DNA from: Bradyrhizobium huanghuaihaiense
GTDB taxonomy: Bacteria; Pseudomonadota; Alphaproteobacteria; Rhizobiales; Xanthobacteraceae
DNA: 64,000 nt
Assembly (NCBI RefSeq): GCF_007830635.1
Contig: NZ_VLLA01000004.1
Span: forward strand, 372,001-436,000
Reading direction: 5' to 3'
The first letter of the stretch is position 1. Each line of letters begins with the position of its first letter. Positions 1-8,693 of the stretch are shown here, piece after piece. A program made the translations under genes and the position numbers. Under the pieces are notes generated by a model. The model ran no database searches. It was given only the letters and a program-made list of their open reading frames with translations, and was not told the DNA's origin.

Positions 1-1
1 G

Positions 2-364
2 CTGGTCGAGCTCGTCGCCCGGGTGGAGGCGCTGCTGCGCCGTCCGAGCGACGACCGGGAGACGACGCTGCATGCCGGCCCGCTAGAGCTCGATTTGATC
101 GAGCGGACCGCACGGCGCGGCGAGCGCGAGATCGACCTGCTGCCGCGCGAATTCCGCCTGCTCGAATACATGATGCGACGAAGCGATCAGCTGCTGACGC
201 GCGCGATGCTGCTCGAAGAGGTCTGGAACTACAAATTCGTCCCGGCGACCACCAACCTCATCGACGTGCACATGGGCCGCCTCCGTCACAAGGTCGATGG
301 CCCCGGCGAAACCCAGCTCATCCACAACGTTCGCGGCTCGGGATTCATCCTGCGCGTTCGCTGA
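2..364 (+). CDS. OmpR-family response regulator, C-terminal part (cut by window edge)
   Basis: The reading frame is open from base 2, so the gene begins to the left of the window. The first visible residues (LVELVARVEALLRR) are the usual end of an OmpR-type receiver and linker. What follows is a winged-helix DNA-binding domain with the family pattern: LLPREFRLLEYMM, then TRAMLLEEVW, then NLIDVHMGRLRHKVD and a final RGSGFIL hairpin. The phosphorylated aspartate lies outside the window. The stop is 15 bases before the histidine kinase start, so the two form one operon and very likely one two-component pair. The signal sensed cannot be read from this part. Confidence 0.93.
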   Translation: MVELVARVEALLRRPSDDRETTLHAGPLELDLIERTARRGEREIDLLPREFRLLEYMMRRSDQLLTRAMLLEEVWNYKFVPATTNLIDVHMGRLRHKVDGPGETQLIHNVRGSGFILRVR

Positions 365-378
365 CAGGCCGGCGGATC

Positions 379-1803
379 ATGCGCCAGATCGAGTTCATCC
401 GTTCGAACACCTTCCTCTGGGCCGCGGCGGTGGCGGCGGCGATGGCGCTGTTCGTCGCCGCTCTGTTCGCCTTCATCTACTGGAAGATCGACGACTACCT
501 GATCATGCGATCCGACCGCATGATCGCAACGCAGCTCAACTTCCTGGCCGAGCTGCCGCCCGGCCGGCTCAATGACGCGATCTCCGATCATCTCAAGCAG
601 GATTCCAGGGGCGTGCAGTATGCCGGCCTGTTCGATGGAACAGGCACCCGGCTTGCCGGCAACATCGCGCGATTGCCGCCGCATCTCGATCTCGGCGAGC
701 CGGTGCAGAACGTGCGGCTCGCCCGGATCGCGCCGCAGGCCGCTCACGATGCCGTCGTCAAGGCTGCCGGCAGGCGGCTCGGCGACGGCCATATCCTGGT
801 GATGGGGCGGAACGTCGATGAGACGCGCGAGATATCCATCGTCGTCGGGCAGGCGCTGCTGCTCGGCCTGCTGCCGGCCTTCTGCCTCTGCCTGCTGGCT
901 GGGGCCTGGCTCAGCATCCGCGCCCAGCGCCGCGTCGAGCAGGTGAACCGGCATGTTCAACGCATCGTGGCCGGCGATCTGCGCGAGCGGCTGCCGCAGA
1001 CCAATACGGATGACCCGTTTGCGCGGCTGGCGGGGATCGTCAACGGCATGCTCGACGAGATGGAGACGACGATCAACGCACTGGCCGGTGTCGGCAACGA
1101 CATCGCCCACGATCTCAGGACGCCGCTCACGCGGGTCCGCCTGGCGCTGGAGCGCGGCCGCACGCACGCGGCCACGCTGGAGAACCTTCAGGACGTCGTG
1201 GACAAGGCGATTGCCGGCATCGACCAGGCGCTCGCGATCATCACCGCGCTGCTGCGGCTTGCCGAGATCGAGAGCAGCAGCCGCACCGCCGGATTCGGCG
1301 ACGTCGCGCTTGACGAGATCCTGCGGCAGGTGTGCGACGTCTACGAACCCATCGCCGAAGACAAGGACGTCGAGCTTCGCGTCGCCATCGATCGCAAGGC
1401 GGAGGTGCGGGGCGACCCGGACCTGCTGTTCGAGGCGATCGCCAATCTCGTCGACAACGCCGTCAAGTTCACACCGCGCGGTGGACGGGTGACGCTCGCG
1501 CTGGTGTCCGACGACAAGGCCGCGCGCGTCGTCGTGAGCGATACCGGGCCCGGCATCGGCGCGGGGGAGCGCGAGGCGGTGCTGCGGCGGTTCTACCGCT
1601 CCGACAAGATGCGCAACACGCCGGGCGTGGGACTGGGGTTGAGCCTCGTCGCCGCCATCGTCAAGCTGCACGGCTTCCGTCTGACCATCTACCCGGCGCC
1701 CGGCGGACGGGTGGAGATCTTCGCCCCGGCGGAGGAGACATCACGCGAGGCCGCGGCATCCGATCCGGCTCGCGCGCGTCACGCGAGCCTCGCGCCGATG
1801 TGA
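379..1803 (+). CDS. Two-component sensor histidine kinase
   Basis: This is a 474-residue inner-membrane kinase, partner of the regulator just upstream. It has a transmembrane segment at about 12-34, a periplasmic sensor region of about 115 residues, a second transmembrane segment at about 152-180 and a HAMP linker. The dimerisation domain carries the phospho-acceptor His244 in NDIAHDLRTPLTRVR. The ATPase domain has N360 in NLVDNAVKFTP, DTGPGIG at about 388-394 and GVGLGLSLV at about 416-424. All catalytic boxes are intact. Family resemblance and the nearby RND efflux operon suggest envelope or toxic-compound sensing, but that is inference. Confidence 0.93.
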   Translation: MRQIEFIRSNTFLWAAAVAAAMALFVAALFAFIYWKIDDYLIMRSDRMIATQLNFLAELPPGRLNDAISDHLKQDSRGVQYAGLFDGTGTRLAGNIARLPPHLDLGEPVQNVRLARIAPQAAHDAVVKAAGRRLGDGHILVMGRNVDETREISIVVGQALLLGLLPAFCLCLLAGAWLSIRAQRRVEQVNRHVQRIVAGDLRERLPQTNTDDPFARLAGIVNGMLDEMETTINALAGVGNDIAHDLRTPLTRVRLALERGRTHAATLENLQDVVDKAIAGIDQALAIITALLRLAEIESSSRTAGFGDVALDEILRQVCDVYEPIAEDKDVELRVAIDRKAEVRGDPDLLFEAIANLVDNAVKFTPRGGRVTLALVSDDKAARVVVSDTGPGIGAGEREAVLRRFYRSDKMRNTPGVGLGLSLVAAIVKLHGFRLTIYPAPGGRVEIFAPAEETSREAAASDPARARHASLAPM

Positions 1804-1950
1804 CCGCGAGGGTCGTGCGCGATGCGTGCGAAGCGGAAATCACGGCGTGATCTCTGAAAGCGAATTCAGGCTTGTTAAGTGCAATTTACTGGCGCCGTCA
1901 GTCGGAGGCCTCTTACGCTCCGTTCGCCGGTTCGAATGTGGGAGCATGAG

Positions 1951-2892
1951 ATGCCAACACGCCAGGCGGGTTTGAGCAAGATCGATATGGACGTGCCGGG
2001 CCGGCGAACATCGGCCGGTGTGGCCAATGCGTATTCCACGATCATCGGCCGTTACGACCTGCTTGAGCGCGAAGAGGAGCAGCAGCTTGCGCGCCGCTGG
2101 CAGGAGACGCGGGACGCTGATGCCGCCAACACGCTGGTCACGAGCCATCTCCGCCTCGCCGCCAAGGTCGCGCGGAGCTACAGGGGATACGGCCTGCCGT
2201 TCGCCGATCTCATGGCCGAGGCCAATCTCGGGCTCGTGATCGCCGCCTCGCGGTTCGAGCCAGGCCGAAACTCGCGGTTCTCCACCTATGCGACATGGTG
2301 GATCAAGGCCGCCATTCACGACTACATCCTGCGCTCCTGGTCGCTGGTCCGGATTGGCACGACGGCAGCCCAGAAGAAGCTGTTTTTCCGGCTCCGCGGC
2401 GAGATGAGAAAGACCGCCGGCGGTGCAATGGCGGGGCTCACGCCCGAAGTCGCCGAGGCGATTGCGGTCAAGCTCGAAGTGTCCGCGCGTGATGTGATCG
2501 AGATGGATGGCCGCCTGCGCGGCGACCTGTCGCTGAATGCTCGGGTCGGCGACGACGAGCACGGTGCCGAGTGGGAGGCCATGCTCGTGGACGAGACGAG
2601 CGACGCCGAGACCATCCTTGCCGATCAGGATCAGACGGAGCGCCGGGCCGGCGCCCTGCGCATTGCACTGAAAGCCCTCACGGGGCGTGAGCGGCGCGTG
2701 CTGGAGGCGAGGCGGCTCGCGGAGCATCCTCCGACACTCGATCAACTCGCCCGGGAGCTTTCGATCTCCAGCGAACGCGTTCGGCAAATCGAGATTCGCG
2801 CCTTTGCCAAGGTCCGGCGCGCCGCCATCCTTGCCACGCAATCACCATCCCTTGCGCCAACCGCCAGCGATGCTGAACGCGTTTTCATTTGA
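1951..2892 (+). CDS. rpoH: RNA polymerase sigma-32-type factor (RpoH family)
   Basis: This is a sigma-70-family factor of the heat-shock (RpoH) group, about 313 residues. Region 2 is well conserved (HLRLAAKVARSYRGYGLPFADLMAEA, then FSTYATWWIKAAI, shown in parts). It is followed by the RpoH-box sequence QKKLFFRLRG at about 141-150, which separates RpoH from other sigma factors. Region 4 has the helix-turn-helix ISSERVRQIEIRAFAKVR. The frame is open upstream, but ATG 1951 is preceded by GGGAG at a good distance and gives a family-like length; 1936 is the main alternative. Alphaproteobacteria often carry several rpoH genes. This copy sits 64 bases before an efflux operon, so co-transcription is possible. 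Confidence 0.9.
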   Translation: MPTRQAGLSKIDMDVPGRRTSAGVANAYSTIIGRYDLLEREEEQQLARRWQETRDADAANTLVTSHLRLAAKVARSYRGYGLPFADLMAEANLGLVIAASRFEPGRNSRFSTYATWWIKAAIHDYILRSWSLVRIGTTAAQKKLFFRLRGEMRKTAGGAMAGLTPEVAEAIAVKLEVSARDVIEMDGRLRGDLSLNARVGDDEHGAEWEAMLVDETSDAETILADQDQTERRAGALRIALKALTGRERRVLEARRLAEHPPTLDQLARELSISSERVRQIEIRAFAKVRRAAILATQSPSLAPTASDAERVFI

Positions 2893-2956
2893 ACGGTCGC
2901 GCGTCGCCGCCATCTGAACAGAGATTTCGCGCAAACTGCTTCAGGCATTCGTCATC

Positions 2957-5900
2957 ATGGGAATTGTCCGCTTCGCGCTCCGGTTTCCGCACACATTCTA
3001 CGTGCTCGCGGCCCTGATCCTGTTCCTCGGCGGCATCGCGGTCTGGTCGATGCCGACGGACATCTTTCCAGAGATCCGCATTCCGGTCGTCACGGTGATC
3101 TGGAGCTATACCGGCCTCTCGACGCCGGAGATGGAGCAGCGCGTCAGCACGTACAGCCAGTACTCGATCAGCGCCAATGTCAGCGGCATCAAGAACATCG
3201 AGGCGCAGACGCTCAACGGCCTGTCGGTTCAGAAGATCTACTTCCAGCCGGACGTCAATCTCGACCTAGCGATCTCGCAGATCGTTTCGGCAACGAACGC
3301 CATCCGCGCCCTGATGCCGCCGGGCATTCAACCGCCCGTCATCGTGCAGTTCAATGCATCGAGCGTGCCGGTGCTGCAGCTCAGCCTCGAGTCCGACAAA
3401 TTGAACGAGCAGCAATTGTACGACTTCGGCATCTACCGGATTCGGCAGCAGCTGGCTCCCGTTCCCGGGGTGACGCTGCCGACGCCTGCGGGCGGCAAAT
3501 ATCGGCAGATCATGGTCGATATCGACCCGAACAAGCTGCTGTCGCGCGGATTGACGCCGCTCGACATCGTCAATGCGGTGAACACCCAGAACCTGACGCT
3601 GCCGACGGGCACGGCGAAGATCGGCGGCACCCAGTACGCCATTCTGACCAACGCGACGCCCGCCTCGATCAAGGATCTCAACATGATCCCGGTCAAGTTC
3701 GCGAACGGTGCGACCATCCTGCTGAAGGACGTCGCCCAGGTCCGCGACGGATCGCAGGTCCAGCAGAACATCGTGCGCGAGGACGGCCATCGCTCGGTCC
3801 TGCTCAGCGTGATCAAGAACGGCAACGCCTCGACGCTTGCCGTCGTCAACGGTGTCAAACATGCCCTGAAGTCGATCCGGGCGTCGGCTCCTGCCGGGCT
3901 GAAGATCAGCGAGCTGTTCGACCAGTCGGTCTTCGTCACCCATTCGGTCGACGGCGTGCTGCGCGAAGGCGCGATCGCCGCGGGTCTCACGGCGCTGATG
4001 ATCCTGGTCTTCCTGGGATCGTGGCGCTCGACGCTCGTGGTCCTGATCTCCATCCCGCTCGCGATGCTGTCCTCGCTCATCGTCCTGCATTTCCTGGGCG
4101 AGACCCTCAACACGATGACGCTCGGCGGGCTGGCGCTCGCGGTGGGCATCCTGGTCGACGATTCCACGGTGACGATCGAGAACACGCATCGGCTGTGGAC
4201 CGAGGAGGGGATGCCGCTGTCGGAGGCGACGCTGCACGGTGCGGCCGAGATCGCCGTGCCGACGCTGGTCTCCACGCTCGCGATCAGCTGCGTCTTCACC
4301 TCCGTCGTATTCCTCGAAGGACCGGCAAAGTACCTGTTCACGCCGCTCGGCCTTGCCGTGGTGTTCGCGATGCTGGCGTCCTACGTGCTGTCGCGGACGC
4401 TCACGCCGATCACGATCGGCCTGCTGCTGAAGGGCGAGCGGCGCCATGGCGAGGGCGAGAGGCCGTCCGGGCTGTTTTCGCGCGCCTCGGCCGCGTTCGA
4501 ACGCGGCTTCGAGCGTCTGCGCAACGGCTATTCCGCGCTCTTGATGACCCTGCTCCGGCGGCGCAGCATCGTGCCGGTCGCCGCAGTGCTGGTGCTGGCC
4601 CTCGGGGCCGTCATGTTCGTCTACGTGGGCAGGGACTTCTATCCCCTGATCGACGGCGGTGAGATTCAGCTCCATGTTCGTGCGCCCGCCGGGACCCGCA
4701 TCGAGCGCACCGAGGCGATCTTCCAGGCGGTCGAGGACAAGATCCGCCAGGTCATTCCGGACCGGGATCGCGGGCTGATCGTCGACAATATCGGACTGCC
4801 CGCGCGTCCCTACAATCTGGCCTTCACCGACGGCTCGACGATCGGGGTGAACGACGGAACGATCCTCGTATCGCTCAAGGACGGCCACAGGCCGACCGCG
4901 GACTACGTCAAGAAGCTGCGCCAGGTCCTGCCGGAGGCCTTCCCCGAAGACGTCTTCTATTTCCAGGCGGCCGACATCGTCACCCAGATCCTGAATTTCG
5001 GCCTGCCGGCGCAGATCGATATCAGGACCGTCGGCTACGGCGCCAACAATCTGTCGGTGGCGCAGGAACTGCGGAAGAGCCTCGCTGCAATTCCCGGGAT
5101 CGTCGATGCGCATCTCCAGCAGGAGGTGGATGCACCGGCGTTCTATGCCGACATCGACCGGACCCGGGCCGCTCAACTGGGACTGAACGCCAGCACGGTG
5201 GCGACCAACATCAATGTCAGCCTCAGCTCGTCCGCCCAGGTCTCGCCGAACTTCTGGACCGATCCGACGTCGGGCATCCCCTATTATCTGGCCGTGCAGA
5301 CGCCGGAGTACCGCGCCAATTCACTCAATGCGCTGGGCAACACGCCGGTGTCGGCCTCGCTGGCCGCAAGCGGACAGACGGTGCCTGGCCTGCTCAGCAA
5401 TGTCGCGACCTTCAAGCGCGGGACCGTACCGACCAATCTGAACCAGGCCAATGTCCAGCCGGTGTACGACGTCTATGCGAGCGTGCAGGGGCGCGATCTC
5501 GGCAGCGTCGCGGCCGAGATCGACAAGGTGACCTCGACGCTTCAGAAGCAGCTCCAGCCGGGAAATTCGATCCAGGTCCTGGGCCAGATCCAGAGCATGC
5601 ATCAATCGTTCCGCGATCTCGGCATCGGGCTGCTGTTTGCCGCCATCCTGGTCTACATGCTGATGGTCGTGAATTACCAGAATTTCGGCGATCCCTTCGT
5701 CGTCATCATGGCGCTGCCGGCGACCTTCTGCGGCATCGTGACGATGCTGTTCATCACCGGGACGACGCTGAACGTGCCGTCGCTGATGGGCGCGATCATG
5801 GCGGTCGGCGTTGCATCGGCCAATTCCATCCTGCTCGTGACCTTCGCGCGTGAGGCACAACTGAAGGGGCAGTCGGCGTTCGGGGCTGCGCTAAGTGCAG

Positions 5901-6139
5901 GCCGCACGCGTATCCGTCCCGTGCTAATGACGGCCGCCGCGATGATCGTGGGCATGATCCCGATGGCGATCGGAGGCCCGGGCGAGGAACAGAACGCAGC
6001 GCTCGCCCGCGCCGTCATCGGCGGACTGCTGTTCGCGACGCCGACGACATTGCTGATCGTGCCATATCTCTTCGCCTGGCTGCGCAAGGGCAATGACGGC
6101 AAGGCTCAGCACGGCGTATTCGAGGAGCAACCGGAATGA
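2957..6139 (+). CDS. RND multidrug/solute efflux permease (HAE1/AcrB family)
   Basis: This 1060-residue inner-membrane proton antiporter has full family length. The N-terminus is a classic first RND helix followed by DIFPEIRIPVVTVIWSYTG. The TM4 proton-relay signature is visible as LAVGILVDDSTVTIEN, with the paired aspartates. Two large periplasmic loops and a second helix bundle (about 870-1040) complete the fold. The next gene, the periplasmic adaptor, overlaps the stop by four bases (ATGA), which indicates translational coupling. No outer-membrane factor is encoded beside it, so it must borrow a TolC-like protein. Substrates cannot be predicted; the subfamily is close to poorly characterised AcrB-like permeases of rhizobia. 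Confidence 0.95.
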   Translation: MGIVRFALRFPHTFYVLAALILFLGGIAVWSMPTDIFPEIRIPVVTVIWSYTGLSTPEMEQRVSTYSQYSISANVSGIKNIEAQTLNGLSVQKIYFQPDVNLDLAISQIVSATNAIRALMPPGIQPPVIVQFNASSVPVLQLSLESDKLNEQQLYDFGIYRIRQQLAPVPGVTLPTPAGGKYRQIMVDIDPNKLLSRGLTPLDIVNAVNTQNLTLPTGTAKIGGTQYAILTNATPASIKDLNMIPVKFANGATILLKDVAQVRDGSQVQQNIVREDGHRSVLLSVIKNGNASTLAVVNGVKHALKSIRASAPAGLKISELFDQSVFVTHSVDGVLREGAIAAGLTALMILVFLGSWRSTLVVLISIPLAMLSSLIVLHFLGETLNTMTLGGLALAVGILVDDSTVTIENTHRLWTEEGMPLSEATLHGAAEIAVPTLVSTLAISCVFTSVVFLEGPAKYLFTPLGLAVVFAMLASYVLSRTLTPITIGLLLKGERRHGEGERPSGLFSRASAAFERGFERLRNGYSALLMTLLRRRSIVPVAAVLVLALGAVMFVYVGRDFYPLIDGGEIQLHVRAPAGTRIERTEAIFQAVEDKIRQVIPDRDRGLIVDNIGLPARPYNLAFTDGSTIGVNDGTILVSLKDGHRPTADYVKKLRQVLPEAFPEDVFYFQAADIVTQILNFGLPAQIDIRTVGYGANNLSVAQELRKSLAAIPGIVDAHLQQEVDAPAFYADIDRTRAAQLGLNASTVATNINVSLSSSAQVSPNFWTDPTSGIPYYLAVQTPEYRANSLNALGNTPVSASLAASGQTVPGLLSNVATFKRGTVPTNLNQANVQPVYDVYASVQGRDLGSVAAEIDKVTSTLQKQLQPGNSIQVLGQIQSMHQSFRDLGIGLLFAAILVYMLMVVNYQNFGDPFVVIMALPATFCGIVTMLFITGTTLNVPSLMGAIMAVGVASANSILLVTFAREAQLKGQSAFGAALSAGRTRIRPVLMTAAAMIVGMIPMAIGGPGEEQNAALARAVIGGLLFATPTTLLIVPYLFAWLRKGNDGKAQHGVFEEQPE

Positions 6140-7422
6140 GCGATGTTCGCGTACGGACCAATAGCGACGACGTGAGCGGCCGGCCTGATCCGGAGAGCGG
6201 CCGCATCGTGGAGCTGCCCGGCAAGGACGCGCGGCCACGGCGCCGGCACGGCGGCGCCTGGCTCGGCGGCGCCGTGCTCCTGCTCCTTGCGGGTAGCCTC
6301 GGCGTCGGCGGCTGGCGGCACTATCAGGCCGCACGCGATCTTGCTGTATCGGCAGAGCAGGCCAGGACCGCCATTCCGGAGGTTCGGGTGGCCACGGTCC
6401 GTGCCAGCGGCGACCTCATGAAGGTCACGCTGCCGGCGACTACGACGGCATTCGAAGCGGCGAACATCTTCGCGCGGGCCAGCGGCTACATCGAGAAGCG
6501 CTACGTCGATATCGGCGATCGCGTGAAGAAGGGCGATCTCCTTGCGGAGATCACCGCGCCGGAGCTCGACCAGCAAATCGCGCAGGCGCAGGCGACGCTG
6601 GCACAGAACCAGGCCGCGTTGCAGCAGGCGCAGGCGAGCCGGGAGCTTGCCGACGTCACCAATGCGCGGGACAGCAATCTGGTCAAGCAGGGCTGGTTGA
6701 CGGCCCAGCAGGGCGACAATGACCGTCTCACCCTGCGCGCGCAGCAGGCGGCCGTGAACGTGGCGCAGTCGAACATCGCGGCGCAGGAGGCGCAGATTCG
6801 CGTGCTTCAACAGGAGAAGGCCTATCAGCGCGTGGTGGCGCCGTTTGACGGCGTGATCACGCAACGCAACGTGGATAACGGCAGCCTCGTCTCGGCTGGG
6901 TCGACCTTCATGTTCACGTTGATGCATTCGAACGTGATCCGGACCCAGGTCTTCGTGCCGCAGGACGAGGCCTTCGGCGTGGCGCCGGGCGTCGATGCCG
7001 AAATTCGCGTCCCCGAGATTCCGGGCCGGACCTTTCCGGGAAAGGTCACACGCATCGCCACCGCGTTGCAGCCGGGAAGTCGTACGCTGCTGACCGAGAT
7101 CGACGTCCCCAATCCGGACGGCGCCTTGAATCCCGGCATCTACTGCACGGTCGAGCTGTCGATTCCGAGCAAGACGCCGTCGGTGTCGGTTGCGGCCGAT
7201 GCGCTGGTCTTCGATCAGAACGGCCTTCATGTCGCGGTCGTGCGCAACGGCATCGTTCATTTGCAGAAGGTCTCGATCGCGCGGGATTTCGGCACGTCGA
7301 TAGAAGTGCGTGAAGGCGTGCACCCCGGCGATCAAGTTGTGCTCAATCCGCCGGTCAATCTGACTGAGGGCAGCAAGGTCACCATTCGCAAGCAGGATGC
7401 AAGCCAGGGGGCGCAGACATGA
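6136..7422 (+). CDS. RND efflux periplasmic adaptor (membrane fusion protein)
   Basis: This 428-residue adaptor links the RND permease to an outer-membrane channel. A cytoplasmic N-terminal stretch of about 40 residues is followed by a membrane anchor (about 41-60). Next come the first lipoyl half (ASGYIEKRYVDIGDRVKKGDLL), an Ala/Gln-rich coiled-coil hairpin, the second lipoyl half (VVAPFDGVITQRNVDNG) and beta-barrel and membrane-proximal domains. The start overlaps the permease stop and the stop overlaps the next start, so all three are coupled. The extended N-terminus before the anchor is typical of this alphaproteobacterial subgroup. Confidence 0.94.
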   Translation: MSDVRVRTNSDDVSGRPDPESGRIVELPGKDARPRRRHGGAWLGGAVLLLLAGSLGVGGWRHYQAARDLAVSAEQARTAIPEVRVATVRASGDLMKVTLPATTTAFEAANIFARASGYIEKRYVDIGDRVKKGDLLAEITAPELDQQIAQAQATLAQNQAALQQAQASRELADVTNARDSNLVKQGWLTAQQGDNDRLTLRAQQAAVNVAQSNIAAQEAQIRVLQQEKAYQRVVAPFDGVITQRNVDNGSLVSAGSTFMFTLMHSNVIRTQVFVPQDEAFGVAPGVDAEIRVPEIPGRTFPGKVTRIATALQPGSRTLLTEIDVPNPDGALNPGIYCTVELSIPSKTPSVSVAADALVFDQNGLHVAVVRNGIVHLQKVSIARDFGTSIEVREGVHPGDQVVLNPPVNLTEGSKVTIRKQDASQGAQT

Positions 7423-8120
7423 TCCGGATCGCGTGCGCGGCGCTCGCTGCCCTGTTGCTCGGCTGCTCTGCCAGCAAAGCCCAGGTGGCGACGACCGGCA
7501 GCACGGCGATGGACCTTCCGACCGTGCCGGGCGCGATCGTCACGTCACCGCTCAATAGCCCGGGACCGTTTTCCGCAGCGACTGTACAGGGCGCGCCCGA
7601 CACCACGCTGGCACCTGTTCCGCTCGCCCTGAATCCGACGACGCCGGGTACGGTCGTCGTCTGTGCGCCACCATCGACGTCACCGACGCCTGTGCCGGCG
7701 ACCCCGACCGTATCGAGCACGGGATTGGCGGCGTCAGGCAGTTTGGCGCTGATCGCGCCGCCGATCGGGCAAAACACCAGCTCGATCGGGACAGTTTCCG
7801 CGGCTGCGCCGGCGGGGACGGCGGCGGCCACCGCGTGCAGCTCAATGCCGGGCGGAACTGTCGTGAGCGCTGCATCCTTGCCGCTCTCGATCGCGGACGT
7901 GCCGGCCGGACCCTCGCCCGGTACGATCCCGCAGGCGATCACCGACGCCGGCGGCACGGGCATCGATCCAAACGCCGCGGTCGCACCCAGCCCCAACGCG
8001 TCGGCCTGCGCGGAAGGGATGACGATGAATCTGACGTCGCCTGCAATGATGCTGCCGGCCAACGCAACAGGTGCGGCACCAACGCCCGGAGTTTCGCCGG
8101 TCTTGCCGCCGGGCTGCTGA
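7419..8120 (+). CDS. Low-complexity exported protein of the RND operon, possible lipoprotein
   Basis: A 233-residue protein of unknown function, translationally coupled (ATGA) to the efflux adaptor. Residues 1-22 form a signal peptide; LLGC at 13-16 could act as a lipobox, and SKA-Q is an alternative signal-peptidase I site. The mature part is almost entirely Pro, Thr, Ser, Ala and Gly in short irregular repeats, with isolated cysteines, and it ends in Cys. It contains the word TSPLN. A different protein of the same style, also with TSPLN-like text (TSPLNLG), belongs to the second RND operon at 39759-40286. I recognise no domain. A periplasmic or outer-membrane-associated accessory role is only inference from position. 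Confidence 0.75.
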   Translation: MIRIACAALAALLLGCSASKAQVATTGSTAMDLPTVPGAIVTSPLNSPGPFSAATVQGAPDTTLAPVPLALNPTTPGTVVVCAPPSTSPTPVPATPTVSSTGLAASGSLALIAPPIGQNTSSIGTVSAAAPAGTAAATACSSMPGGTVVSAASLPLSIADVPAGPSPGTIPQAITDAGGTGIDPNAAVAPSPNASACAEGMTMNLTSPAMMLPANATGAAPTPGVSPVLPPGC

Positions 8121-8163
8121 GGAGTGCGCGGCGCAGCGATAATCGCCTCCCGGGGCTGCGCAA

Positions 8164-8574
8164 CTATGCGCGGACGTGCAGCCGTCGATATTCGCTCGGT
8201 GTCGTGCCCGTCGCGCGTCCGAAGCTCGTCGAGAAGTGTGCGGAGCTCGCATAGCCGCAGGCATAGGCGATGTCGGTCAATGTGAGGTTCCCATCGCCCA
8301 GCAGTTGCTTGGCCCGCTCGATCCGTTGCAGCATCAGCCAGCGATGCGGCGGAAATCCCGTCGCGGCGCGAAAGCGCTTGCAGAAGCGATCCGGGCTCAT
8401 GCCGACCAGCGCTGCCATGGCTTCCAGCGTCCAGGGCGTATCGGTGGATTCGATCGCCTCTCTGATGCGCCGCAACTGCCACTCGGCAAGAACCGGCCGG
8501 GCCGAGCCGCCCGCGCCTGGTCCGCCGCGCAACGTGCCAGACGTTTGATCATGCGAATCCGGCTCGGGAATCAT
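8164..8574 (-). CDS. Short AraC-family transcriptional regulator
   Basis: This 136-residue protein consists of little more than an AraC/XylS DNA-binding domain. The first helix-turn-helix is around WTLEAMAALVGMSPDRFCKRFRAATGFPP. The second carries the family signature LTDIAYACGYASSAHFSTSFGRATGTTPSEYRR (both quoted here as landmarks and split by linker residues). There is no room for a ligand-binding domain, so it resembles SoxS/Ada-C-like activators controlled by level or by a partner. It converges on the RND operon and lies downstream of the binding-protein gene on the same strand. Confidence 0.88.
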   Translation of the reverse strand: MIPEPDSHDQTSGTLRGGPGAGGSARPVLAEWQLRRIREAIESTDTPWTLEAMAALVGMSPDRFCKRFRAATGFPPHRWLMLQRIERAKQLLGDGNLTLTDIAYACGYASSAHFSTSFGRATGTTPSEYRRLHVRA

Positions 8575-8693
8575 CTGCGGCCCCCACCATCATGGTCAGG
8601 GCCGCACCATGAGCCAAGCGGCTGCGCATGTCCTTGTCGTTGCCGTGAAGATTCCTGAAGCGACGCAAAAGTTGCGAGGGATCTACAGGCGCT

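Noticed and set aside
3266..5176. 636-codon minus-strand frame opposite the first RND permease
   Set aside because: Composition is Arg/Asp/Gln/His-rich and no motif is seen; the sense strand encodes a complete permease.
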